Below, in pieces: positions 14,001 through 24,640 of a stretch of 64,000 nucleotides of DNA. A program made the translations under genes and the position numbers. Under the pieces are notes generated by a model. That model searched no databases and was not told the DNA's origin. It worked only from the letters and a program-made list of their open reading frames with translations. Position 1 is the first letter of the stretch, and each line of letters starts with the position of its first letter. Source of the stretch: Phallus indusiatus (taxonomy: Eukaryota > Basidiomycota > Agaricomycetes > Phallales > Phallaceae); assembly GCA_027605045.1 (NCBI GenBank), contig JAQFWX010000039.1:186001-250000 (forward strand). Reading direction: 5' to 3'.

Positions 14001-16607
14001 GTTACATATATTGAAGCGGAGCATTTGATCCATCAATTTGAGACAGCCCAGAGTCATCCGATCTTGGTTTGAAGTGTCGATGTAGTATTCATTCGTTTCT
14101 TCGGCGATTTTTTTGGAGATGAAAAAATCGAATAAGGAAGTGTGAACAGGTCGCAATGGAGTAGAAATGTCATGGAGGCCAACGAAGAAAGAACCAAAGG
14201 GTGTGAGTATTGAACCAATATCTTCGATACTGTCAAAGATATTTTGCAGCGCATTGATTGAGAGAGGTTCTCGCGCAGTTACAATCGCACCCACGATTGT
14301 CTTGAAATCGTGGATGAAGTCAGGATATTTGAATTCCGACTGTCTAGATATGATAGAGCGATATAATTCAAAGAGTGACAAGGATGAGCTTGAAACGCAG
14401 GTCTCCCAGTTCTTTTTCACGAGTTGTGCGCGCGTAACGGTGGGATCAATGAATTGGCAGGCCGTTTGTGCCCATTGAAAAAGACCTTCGGCGCGCTTGG
14501 CTAGTATACCCCGCCAATCTCCGTTTATCTTGTCTAAAATCGGCGATATCGGGGTGAGAATATTCGAGACATAGGCTTGAATATCGTGGAACGTTTCTTC
14601 TACATTGATATCTCCCATCCGTTTACATAGAACGTTAGGATTTTGGAAGTGAAGTTCAATGTCTTGTTCCGGACGAGTGGTGACAATTATACGATAGTTC
14701 TTCGGAAGCTCGGACCATCTGTCGAAGAGTAATCCCAAAATTTCCTTGCGTTCATGACGTTCTCCGCTTTCATCCAACGCGTCTACAACGATAACTACAG
14801 ATCCAACGGTTGTCACATTTTTCGAAGGCTTGATAATGAGTTCGTCGAATTGCGTTTCGGCATCCTTTTTCTTCCGAACTGCAGACATGTTGATAACATT
14901 CACTAATTCTTTTCTCCATAGGGTGTCGCCATCGGCCAAGTCGCGGGATATGGTACTGAAAAGATAATTGCGTCGTTCCGCGTAGCTTCTGTTGAAACAG
15001 AACATAGATCCCAGTCGGTTTTGTTCTCGGAATATCCCAGCGATGGTATGTGCTACTGCTGACTTTCCTGTTCCCGCTTGACCACTCGTGACAAGAATTT
15101 GAGGTAATGTGTCACTGCTGACCCATTCTAATATGTCATTGATCAACGTTTGACGAGTGCCAGGTAAACATCGTTTCTTAGGGTAAAACCCAGCGTCAGA
15201 ATCGTAGGGCATCTCTCCGAGCAGTGTGAATTCATCTTGTAAAAAAATCATCAATGAGTAATAATGGCACACAGCCCTTGACAATAGTTAACGTACTCAG
15301 TTCCATAACCTTCTCAGATACGCGAAGGGGTACAACACTTTCTTCCAGACTGACCGAGTCCGTCATAACCTTCATAAAGTGGTCAATTTTGTCACAAAAA
15401 CTTTGTATTTTGTCATCGACACTCCCGCTGATCCCTTTTATTACGTTCTTGACTAGAGCATGAATATCAGACATGACTGTTATTATGAAATGAGTGTGAG
15501 CAAAACACTGAACCTGTGTTTTCCATACTGTACGCTCGAATAAAATACGCGCATTCAATGGTTTGCCGAATAACCATGCAGAGTATTGTAGACCACGAGG
15601 TTGTCGGCTGGGTTATTGCAAAAAGCCCGTGAAGCCGTTCCGCATTCGTAATGTATTCATAAATGTCTTTCAGTTTTTCACATAATTGTTTGACTTTGTC
15701 ATCACGGTTTTTCTTTCCGAGGATAGTCTTACAAATTAATACTGTGTATTTAGTTCGTCATGTCCAAGAGGAAAACCGGGCTCTTTCACCTTTGGAATAA
15801 TAGATAAAACACTCCATGCTACCTTCACATATGGGTTTATCTTAAAAAATGTTTTAGAAAAAGGTAAAGATATGTGCACTGCTAACAGAGATACCTCAGA
15901 CACACCATCCATCACCTTCATAAAAACTTGAAATGTGTCGATAAACGATGTCCAAGTTTTCTCGTTGTCATTGTAGACCTGCGTCGCAGGATCGACGGCC
16001 TCGGCTGGGGCTTCTCGAGCTGGTAGTAACCTTGCTGATGCTCGTTTTACCACTCTCGAAACAATGTCAAGCCCAGATATTCTTTCGATGCTGAATGTTA
16101 ATTGACATTCTCCGACGTCAAGTTTGCACGAGCCTACAATCGTATAAATACTAGGCTAACAACACTGATCACAATATCACTAACCAGAACTGCCCTGCAA
16201 CTCGAAAAGGTCGGTGGATCGACATTCGCGCGAGCCAATTGTAATATTTCTTGGGGATTGTTTCTTGCGGATGGTAAAATTCAAGAGGGGGTTGTCCGTA
16301 ATATCACCAGGGCTAGTAAATCGATGTAAAATAAAATTGAAAATGCTGTGATATTTTACATACAATACGAGAGGCTCGTTCCAGATCACGCGGTTGTCAC
16401 CATGATCCCCCTTTCTGACTGTACTTTCCGGGGTCTCATCCTCCCTCTCCCCGCATTTAATCAGTATTTTGAATTTGGTTGTTGACGGAGGATTGAGCAA
16501 ACAGAGATCTTTAATGTATAAATGTCCCGAATGAGATATGAGCCGAGACTTCAAACGAAAAACCTGATGTTACCAGATAATTTTATACCGTCCGTCGAAG
16601 CTACCAT
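11021..16607 (-). CDS. NLR-like C2 / Goodbye-like / NACHT / WD40 protein, copy A
   Basis: STAND-type NTPase. Exons: 16574-16607, 16364-16508, 16185-16312, 15895-16133, 15790-15840, 15514-15727, 15297-15452, 13743-15235, 12136-13690, 11349-12072 and 11021-11298. Order: C2-like start (LCLLNPPSTTKFK, WNEPLV), a helical region resembling the fungal STAND Goodbye domain (TFQVFMKVMDGVSE, then NPYVKVAWSVLSIIP), NACHT with Walker A GQAGTGKS near residue 375 and Walker B VVIVVDALDES, a winged-helix stretch, then a divergent WD40 propeller (GDFWVWDYLTGD) and the cap NGWVLGLQGELLFWVP. Unlike B and E it has a stop-bearing 63-base intron inside the propeller (12073-12135). The last junction is off by one with standard splice sites, although the final exon frame is well conserved. 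Upstream exons at 16698-17112 may extend it. Inferred role: non-self recognition. Confidence 0.83.
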
Positions 16608-16697
16608 AGCAGTCGTGTTTGGGAGAAGATCGCTGCTCTGACCATCCAGAATAAAATCTGAGTACGATCTGTATATCAAAAAAATGGGAGAACATAC

Positions 16698-17112
16698 GAG
16701 ATCATCTACCGGCTGCGAGACTAGCCCATTCGTCTCATTGTGCCTGTTATCCCCCATATCAGCATCACCCTGGTTTCATTATAACAGTTTGTATATATGC
16801 GTCAATTTGTCTAATGACATGATATGAGATGGAAACACTCACAGGTTCCGCTGAAACATCGCAATCCAGATTCGGAGTTGCTGACGTATGGTCAGTTTCA
16901 CGGTCATCCGAATCCGCATTCAGACAACGACGCTTGTGATCTAAACGGCTTTCGGCTACGTCCTCGCGTGGATGATGCAGCCCATGATTTTCTTGTTTGA
17001 GTATTTTGCAATCCTTCTGATGTATTGCCAGGTCCTTGGATGTAGCAGGTTTGTGTCGATGACCAGCCCAACCACAGGCGGTGCACTTCCACGCCGAATT
17101 GGCTCTGTCCAT
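16698..17112 (-). CDS. CCHC zinc-finger leader exons of copy A
   Basis: Exon 16843-17112 starts with ATG and encodes a CCHC motif, CTACGWAG followed by HQKDC (C-x2-C-x17-H-x3-C), then a basic KRR stretch and an acidic tail. It splices with a GTGAGT donor to an exon starting at 16769 with GDADMGDNRHNETNG. In this copy the frame then runs without a stop, with no further intron, into the first C2 exon at 16574-16607 and in the right phase. The preferred reading is therefore an N-terminal zinc-finger extension of the NLR. A short separate protein is the alternative, because the GTATGT at 16692-16697 could act as a donor. A 5' leader intron (17118-17168) precedes the ATG. Confidence 0.6.
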
Positions 17113-17185
17113 CAAGTCTGATGAAATTGTAGTGAATAGATATATCACCAACTCAGATGTCAACTTACAGTAGCGTTCGTGCAGG

Positions 17186-17193
17186 TTTATATA
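17186..17193 (-). promoter_or_regulatory. TATA box before the copy A zinc-finger exon
   Basis: On the minus strand TATATAAA lies about 75 bases before the ATG at 17112, just upstream of a leader exon that ends in a GTAAGT donor. This supports transcription starting here rather than at the C2 exon. Confidence 0.5.
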
Positions 17194-17448
17194 CAACGGT
17201 TTCAAAATAAAGAGGTACGAACATTTGTTCTCGCTTCATTTTCTTTGATCAACATTGTAGGCTAGCCAACGCGGGACTTCTACTAGTAGCTTCTATAGTC
17301 GATGGGGGTAGTGCTAAAGGAAAAGATTCGCCGAACCCGTGTGATTCGGCAAGTCAGCCATTAGTCATCACAATGCGCCAAACGCACTGACATGGTTTTT
17401 GAGAACCGCTGTAAAATGTATCGAAAGGATGATCATTACCATGTGGAT

Positions 17449-17640
17449 CCCTCGACCTATGCCCAACTTCCTCGGCTTCAACCACTAAGCTACCGAGGCT
17501 TCGTTATGGGCTCATTTTAGTTTCCTATGACCTAAAAAACTCTGTCACGCGTGTATTTTTCAACATTTACATGACTGAAGCACGGCACTTTCAATTTGCT
17601 GTTTTGAAAAAAAAACAGACCTGATACTCCTCGGCAACCG
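17449..17640 (-). other. About 190-bp insertion with tRNA-like promoter boxes
   Basis: The flanks of copies B and E run straight through this point (after gtggat), so this segment is extra in A. On the minus strand it contains tagcttagtgg, an exact fit to the Pol III A box, followed by ggtcgagggatcc, an imperfect B box, and a run of nine A on the plus strand. The acceptor stem cannot be closed, so it is not a functional tRNA; a decayed tRNA-derived insert is possible. Confidence 0.35.
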
Positions 17641-17689
17641 TACTATTGATCTTGAACTATTGTTGAGCTGTCATCTCAACAGCTGCCAG

Positions 17690-18560
17690 TGACGCGTTTT
17701 CCTCGTCGAATCAACTCTCGTGTATTTCGCCGTCTCCACTGCTCGCCTTATGGTTAGCGCAGTGGGTGTAATGTGGATTTGGAATGAACAATTCGACCCT
17801 GTTGCCTCAAAAATCATATCGTCAAGAGCTGGTGGACCCCATATCTATGAAGAAAATACTCAAATCTCGAGAAACATGCGATGCTTTCAAATAAAAGAAA
17901 AACCCTTTTCTGTAATTCTGACATTATCTCAATACACTAGTACTCCACATTTGAAGTACGTACACTTGACGCGCCTGTTGCCTATACCGCTTAAAAAAAG
18001 GTTTAGGGCTATCCCCATGTGTACGACACGATAGCAGGTCCAGGCAATGCATTCAAGCTTCAAGCTTCTTTTCCGCTTTCCTTTCATTCTCCGCAACCAA
18101 CAAACAATTAAGCTGATACTGCTTCAAGGCGGGTGCGCTGTACCGTACTGTCCCCAGCCACCTGTCGGTTTCACTCGAGCTTCCGCAAGAGTCCAAAATC
18201 ATCTCCAACCACGTTATAAAAGAGCGTCGGATATACTTTGCTGTCCGGTCATCCTCTTTTTGAGCTAGTCACCTATCCAAGCACAGTCAGTTGTTCTTTT
18301 TTTTTTCACCTGTTCGCCTTGCAAATACTAATGTATATTTGACTTAATTAAGGACGTTTCTCTGTCGCTGTCTAGCAGTACATCCGTACATTACGCATAG
18401 CCCAGTGCTTTAGCTTTCGGACGACGACGAACGGCTATATCATGAGACATCAGTCTGAAGTATCACTGCGTGCTGTCACTCGGTTAGCGTAGATTTGATT
18501 GAAGACTTTGTCGGCGGCGACTTATCATGATGGAGTACTGGTACCTGATGATGAGGATGG
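17690..18560. repeat. Dispersed flank block Y, 5' side of copy A
   Basis: Diverged copy of a block also found 5' of copy B (about 31540-32620) and at the right edge 5' of E (from 63770), with weaker relatives near 33530-33990 and 41310-41620. Shared strings include tcaactctcgtgtatt, ccgccg/cgccgtctcc, aattaagctgatactgctt and tatcactgcgtgct. Reading frames are broken in all copies; the ancestral function is unknown. Confidence 0.6.
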
Positions 18561-18946
18561 CATTTGGCCAGTACGCTTGGATAAGGCTGTATGCTTTCAC
18601 TTTTTTTTCAGAGGCCGATGTTGTAACTTTGAAAAACAATCTCCTCGTATCGATAGCAACATGGATCTCGTTCTCATTACTTGCGCTACAGTCAGCGAGT
18701 CGCTGTACCTACTCCAGTGACTCACTGGCAGTGTAACGACACCCTAAGTAATGCGATGTAGCAGATCACATCGGACGAGCACGGAGCTAAGAAAACGATC
18801 TGAGCATGCGCAGATGTAGAAACATTGTTGAATGAGCATAAGTGGCACTGAACGTCCTTTACTACGAAAGAATCTGTAGCGTCTAACACGACGCGAATCA
18901 CACGATTGTGACATAACGCGCCATAACGCGCCTCATGCCTTCTTAG

Positions 18947-20513
18947 ATGCCACAACAAGGAGGAAAAGATAGTCCAAAACACCTTCCCAGTCTTCCGGTT
19001 GAAATTTGGCTGCATGTCTTTCAATTCGTGGAAAATCGTGACGACATACTGTCTCTGGCATCGACTGACAAACTAATGCGCGGCGTTGCCTCACCATTCC
19101 TATTTGGCACAATACTTCTGTCGAGTTTCAAGTGGAACAAGTACACCAGATCCGTACCGTGCGAATATTTGAGGGAACTCATTCAATGGATTCAATACAT
19201 CAAGACCCGACCTTATGTACTCAACTATGTGCGTAAACTGATTCTAATTGATTGGTGGATTTTTTGTGGCGATGACATGCCGGACGACCCCGCCGATTCA
19301 GATATCAGCATCACAAACGACAACGACTTTGCTGATTATAGTGACGCTCGCCGCGAGTTCGTCGAATTAAGGAACATTGCATCTCGAGAACTTGTGGCCT
19401 TTATTTTTAATCTTCCAGGACTTCTTCGTCTCCAAATTCACGATGGTTCATTTACTCCGGAATTCACATTCCGCACACTCTGCATACCCAGCGTTCGGTC
19501 TCTCAATATTTATGACCACCGTATAATACCTTCTATCTCAACGTTTAAAGTGACCGTCGTTACCCCTTCATTACGTGTTTTTGAAGTTGATACCCGATAT
19601 GCGTACGGACCAGAAAGCGAAATCGTGGAACTTCTCATCTCCATAATAGGTCAACTCACAGTTTTGTCTCTCTCCTCCAGTATACTCTGTCGGCTTCGTG
19701 CTGATAAGGGATTACCGACAACTCTTCCTCGTCTGCAAAAACTCTCAATAACGTTCAATCGCGATTATATGGCTCCGGACAATCAGGAAATCTTTGAATG
19801 TATTCAGTTTCCTAAGGTTGACGCCTAATCTACGTGAATTATGCGTAGGTGGCAACGTTGACATTGAAACACCTTCCATCCATTCCCATACCACGGTTCA
19901 TAATCTAGCATTGTCGGCATCTTCGCATATCGCCAATAAATTGGTCCCTGGGCTTATTCCCGGAAAGCTCTATATTTACACTTTGAAATGGAGAAAATGG
20001 AGTAAATTACAAAATGATTACAGGGTTGTTTCACCAGATATAAAGCACATAACCTATAGCGGTGCACTAAACAGCCCAGAAGAAGAAGAACTTCCTCATT
20101 TAGCCCATGTGTTTCCTAATGCAACTACTCTCACAATTATAAAGACGGAGGAATATCCCAGTGAATACCAGGTTCGCTTTTTTAATTCTCTTCTCGTGAT
20201 GTATATCGGTTCTTTCTAGTCATACTAGGCGTTATCCGAAGCAGTACTATCTGCTCTGCCTTCCTTCAAGTACTTGAGAAGCTGCCAGGTGGTTGCCTCT
20301 GGAAAAGGATACGGTGATTTTGCCCGGCCGACTGCTTATTGCCCGATTGGATTGGTTTACAACCCCGAATGGCGAGGCCATCCAACCGTAGAAGACATAC
20401 AAATTCTCAGCTTTCATCGTTGGTTTTGGGGTCCTGAAGGATGGTATGCTGTTCGTTCGATGGATGGTCCTGATGAATTACAGCCACGATTTTTTTTGGG
20501 ATCCTACGACTGA
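18947..20513 (+). CDS. F-box-like protein with one frameshift
   Basis: The first residues contain an F-box pattern, LPVEIWLHVFQFVEN followed by LASTDKLMRGVASPFLF, so the product would be a substrate adaptor for an SCF ubiquitin ligase. The rest has leucine-rich stretches such as LPRLQKLSITF and LTPNLRELCVGGN, as in agaric F-box proteins. The frame from 18947 runs to about 19810; there one extra base (around CAGTTTCCTAAGG) shifts it, and the second frame continues to a splice donor at 20172. Exon 20229-20513 follows in phase and ends with TGA, giving about 502 residues if the shift is ignored. Either a recent pseudogene or a sequence error. It is the only plus-strand gene seen between NLR copies A and B. 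Confidence 0.62.
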
Positions 20514-20849
20514 TGCCGAATTATTTTCTACGTAGCTGTCATAGGACGTGTTGAATAGCTTAATGATAATAATAATGAACTCGATTGTTCCGGTTACATC
20601 AAGCTTTGCGCAAAAACATATTGTTATCATTGGGGGCGTATAGAGCTCAGAACTCACAACTGGCACAGCATGCGGTAATCTATATATATATATGTCATCT
20701 TATGGTTCATCTCCAATTTCGCAAGTGATTATCCGGTATAACTGCTGATGGATTCGTCTGTGAATTCGGAGAGTTTTGAGGTTCTAGTAGCCTCTGAGAG
20801 CTGGACTTGAACAGTTTCGAATCTCAGACGCCCATCTGTTCGCGTCTTC

Positions 20850-21700
20850 CGAACTACACCGGTGTCCATTACCGAAAAGGCTCATTCTCTTTTATACCCA
20901 TTCTTATACAGACATCGTACGTCGTTGCAGCGAAGAATACATGCCTTAAAACTCTCACTAGCACTTCTCATCTCCGTTCTGTCTTACATCGAATTCGACC
21001 TCTTCTCTTGACCGCAGATGCATCACCCGCTAGATAACATCGCTCTGTTTAAATATAACGTGTGGAAACCTATCAATGACGCCTGGTGGAGACGTCGTTA
21101 GTTGGTATTCTCAACGGCTGCATCATGCGTGCTCCTACATTTCACAACATACAGTTCGAGGAACGGACTTTTTCACATTGATGCTATCACCCTGCTCTGA
21201 ATGCGCCCGGGATTATATGAAATTGGTGTAGCGTGGGCTGTTATTGAAAAGAAGACAAGGCTTCTTCTATCTAGATACTCATGCACTGGCCGTACGTCGT
21301 CTTTATAACTTCAAAGCCTGCACCTCTGAGGCGCAAAACACCCTCGTTTCCATTTCGACATTGACTAGTTTGGCCTAGACAGGTGTCAACACTGGTACAT
21401 GTTAGCCTTTGGCCGGATATCCCAGAGGTCGCTCCTTGGGGCCTAACAACGCGGCATCCGTCTGGACACAGTCAAACATGATGGCCAAGACCCATCCCAG
21501 CACAACCTAAGGTCTGCTTCTCAATGATCAGATTGCACCGCAGCAATCGTGCTTTCTATCTGTTCCATGGACGACTTCCGTTATCAGTACTGGTAATCTG
21601 CGCGCCTTACGCTTGTTTTTGCGTACATCGTGACGCTGTCATTACTCGGTCCTACGCCTTCCCAACTCTCTCTGTGTATTAAAGTGGAACGGTGACGGAA
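20850..21700. repeat. Dispersed flank block X, 3' side of copy B
   Basis: Homologous to about 52850-53680 (3' of E) and in part to 40196-40840 (3' of D). Shared strings include ggcattctca/ggtattctcaa, ctctgaggcgcaa and cattactcggtcctac. The matching frames are interrupted in each copy, so it is treated as duplicated non-coding or decayed sequence. Confidence 0.6.
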
Positions 21701-22084
21701 CGGTGATCTCATGCTCTCTATGACCGACCGTGTCACCACCCAATGCGTACAGAACCGCCGCCTGGAACTAGACAGCCCAACTTTACACCTCCTCTTATAG
21801 CAAGAGCTGAGCGATGTTAAGTCGAACCTACTTTGACCTCTTATACTGCCTTATCTTATCTGAGACCCCGGCTTTCATATCAAGGACTAAATATCATACT
21901 TATTTATGCATATGTATATCTGGGGCTTACACCAAACAAGAAGATAATCATGATTGGAAAGAGCCACGAGCGATTGCGCGAGCGTAAAATACAATGTCAC
22001 CCTTTCGCTAATATTACGCAACCTCTTTCTCATCACCATTCCTTTCAGCATGCGAAGACAGCAACGTGACTCTGATAACGTTCT

Positions 22085-23720
22085 TTCTTGACTAGAACTG
22101 CCGGCATTAGGCCGAGGTCTGAAACTCTCGCGAGCTTTTCCTCCACGCCTATTAGAGTCAAGACATGTTATTCTCCTGATAGTCAAAGCATTTCAAGAGA
22201 AACGGTGATACAACATGCCGCCATGCCCAGGTCTATGTCCATGTTTTGGATTAGACACCGGTCTCGACCGCAGACTTGACAAATGAGTATTCGCCTCTTT
22301 CCTTGGTTAAAGCCCAGATGACGACGACGGTATTGATTCTGACTGGGATATTGTGGCCCTGAGACTGCGCACCTTGCGCGTTCGTATTTTGATCGTAATG
22401 CCCTGTAATTTCCCAGACGTGTTTGCTTGTTTGCTGCAGATCCGCCTCCTCCATTACTATGCAACACAAAGAAGGGTTTATGTTCACTTTTTGAAGAAGT
22501 TGCTCTTAGCATTTCATGCTTCAACTACAAGCCAAAATGTATCAATGTTGGTGATATCTTCATTATTACTTATTTCGAACTTACAGGCGGTTTCTCTGGC
22601 CACTGTCTTGCGAATGTTGCCCTAAATCACACGATATCAATGGAGATTGACCTGGAGCAAAACTTTAGCATGTTATACTTCAATGCACGATATAGACATA
22701 GTACGATCCTAAATGAATACGCACAGCGGGTTCCGTTTCAACGCAGCAAGAGCAAGCTCTTTGAGTATTCGTTCTTCCTTTACATTCTAAATTTCAGTTC
22801 ATGCAGAGCCGGAGAGCTGTTCTATTGAGAAGAATGTTTGAATAAAGACGTTTTCAACACAAGAGAAAAAACGAAAACTACCATCCACCAACGCGTCTTC
22901 TCTCTTCACCCAACATCAGTTCACCCCGCAGCTGCTTAATTTCCGCCCGGAACCTCTCAGCTTATACTGCATCAACGGGAAGGGTTTCATTTAATCAGTA
23001 ACACTGATCTTCCTTCATGTAAAAGAAGCAATTCTCTCACTGGTTGAACGATGGGCATCAGAAGACTTCATCATCCCAAAGTATGATTCATGGTTTCATG
23101 ATTCACACTCGGTATGTGGGCTTCCCACCATCCTTTCAGTCTTAAGCTGCTAATCGTATAAGATGACTGTCTCAGAGAAGAAAATATGAACGCACGTCAG
23201 TCCTACGCCAGCCTTCATCAATCCAACTCGGTTCTACATTTTCCATGCCAAACGCTTATTTTTCGAGCCGCTCAAATCATTGGTTCGTCCAAGGGTTCTG
23301 CAATCTTAATACGATCCGTCCGAATATCCCGCTGTAAGTCTAAGTGGTCCGGCGTTTTGTCTAACGATAGAGTTAAAATACCAATGACTAGAATTTGAAA
23401 AGTCGTTATGTTTACGATTTCGCCCTTACCCGAACAAACTTTTTACTCTATCCGCTGAGGTGTTCTTGGATATCGTTTGTCAGTGCTAGGCATTAGATCT
23501 TTAGAGCTTAGAGGATCAAGCTACAAGTTTGCGGATACGTTTTCGTCCCAGCCAATTAGCTGGCATGCGTTAGCGCCGGTGCACCCAGATACTCGGCTTC
23601 TCCCGAGTGCCGATTTTTTCTTTTAAGATGTAAATTGGATCGATGACAATATGTGCCTAAAAAATCAGCGTCTTTTTCGTGATAGTCTCTCTGCGAACAG
23701 GCAAAAATTCAAGTTATATT
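22085..23720. repeat. Flank block Z, first copy (3' of B)
   Basis: Matches 54095-55780 in order and orientation, with parts such as the 23180-23620 stretch nearly identical. No frame stays open in both copies. The better-conserved half contains two hairpins and a T run, annotated separately. Confidence 0.7.
23548..23619 (+). other. Conserved double hairpin followed by a T run
   Basis: Hairpin 1 is CCAGC-caatta-GCTGG (23548-23563). Hairpin 2 is ACTCGG-cttctc-CCGAGT (23591-23608), followed by gccgatttttt. The same structure, with only loop or neutral changes, occurs at 55598-55668. It could be the end of a Pol III or other structured transcript, but this is speculative. Confidence 0.35.
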
Positions 23721-23811
23721 TGACTTGCACATCCTAGCATTGAGTTCGATATATTTTGACGGTATATGTATCATTGAAATTTATTTTACTATTGTTTTTC
23801 GCGTAACTTGT

Positions 23812-24448
23812 TTCTTATGACCCCCATCTCGATGACATAGCGGCGAGTTCAGGTCCAACAAGTCATTGCTTGTTGTGGAATAATTTCAGGACGGACAAGT
23901 AACGAGGCCGCTTTTGCCGTCGTTTCTGCAATGACATATGTAACTGCAATTATAATGTTATCAGCAACGATCTCGAGAAGCTGATAAGGAGCGTTGCTAC
24001 GATTTCAATCGTGCGTATTAGAATTTTTCTTGAGACGTTACTTTATTGATGTATGCCTTTAAAGCCATTTGCACTGAACTTGAACTTTTCTTGTTGTTTC
24101 ATGGTATGTATGTCAATTAGCATCGGGATGGCCTGCTGAACAACGGAGGGGAGTTATAGTACCAGAACATTAGTCACCGGATGATTGTACCTACTCTGTT
24201 GTGTTACTGTTCTGCACCTGAACGGAATTACGAGTGACAAGTGAAATTTGGTGTTTATGTGCATAATTTTTACTCCAGAGCAGTAACGTTGAGGTTGAAA
24301 TAAATACAATACACGCATATACTTGAAGCCTTGGGTACAAATTGCCATTAATTTTCGGTGTGTGTGAATCGAATGAATCTCCTAAGGGCCGCGCCATGTG
24401 TCGAAAACCTTTTCTCCATTGAGTCGTCCATTCTCGCCACTCTTCCTG
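23812..24448. other. Segment of about 640 bp present in the B flank, absent from the E flank
   Basis: Block Z and the sequence just before the gene end are collinear in B and E, but this stretch is missing from E, where gtaactt joins directly to tatctgtacc. In B the stretch is bounded by gtaactt and gtagctt, so a deletion in E by short homology or an insertion in B would both fit. No gene is seen in it. Confidence 0.5.
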
Positions 24449-24640
24449 TAGCTTCATCTGTACCATAATTTAAACTCTAGGTTTTCCTCCTTGTTTGTTT
24501 CCTGTGTGACATTGATTCGCAGTTACAGACTTACAGTAATATTGTCTCAGGCTGTTACTAAGTGGTGAAAGTTTTGATTACATTCATTATCTGACTGCAT
24601 AAACAAACTACAATATAATATTGGAGATCCCGTTCGAACC

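Noticed and set aside
17455..17510. Functional tRNA gene on the minus strand
   Set aside because: The D-arm region fits, but no matching 3' acceptor stem or proper T arm is found.
23440..23530. F-box-like phrase on the plus strand in block Z (in the E copy: LSAEMFLDIVCQCW)
   Set aside because: Too short, with stops close by in both copies; at most a fossil.
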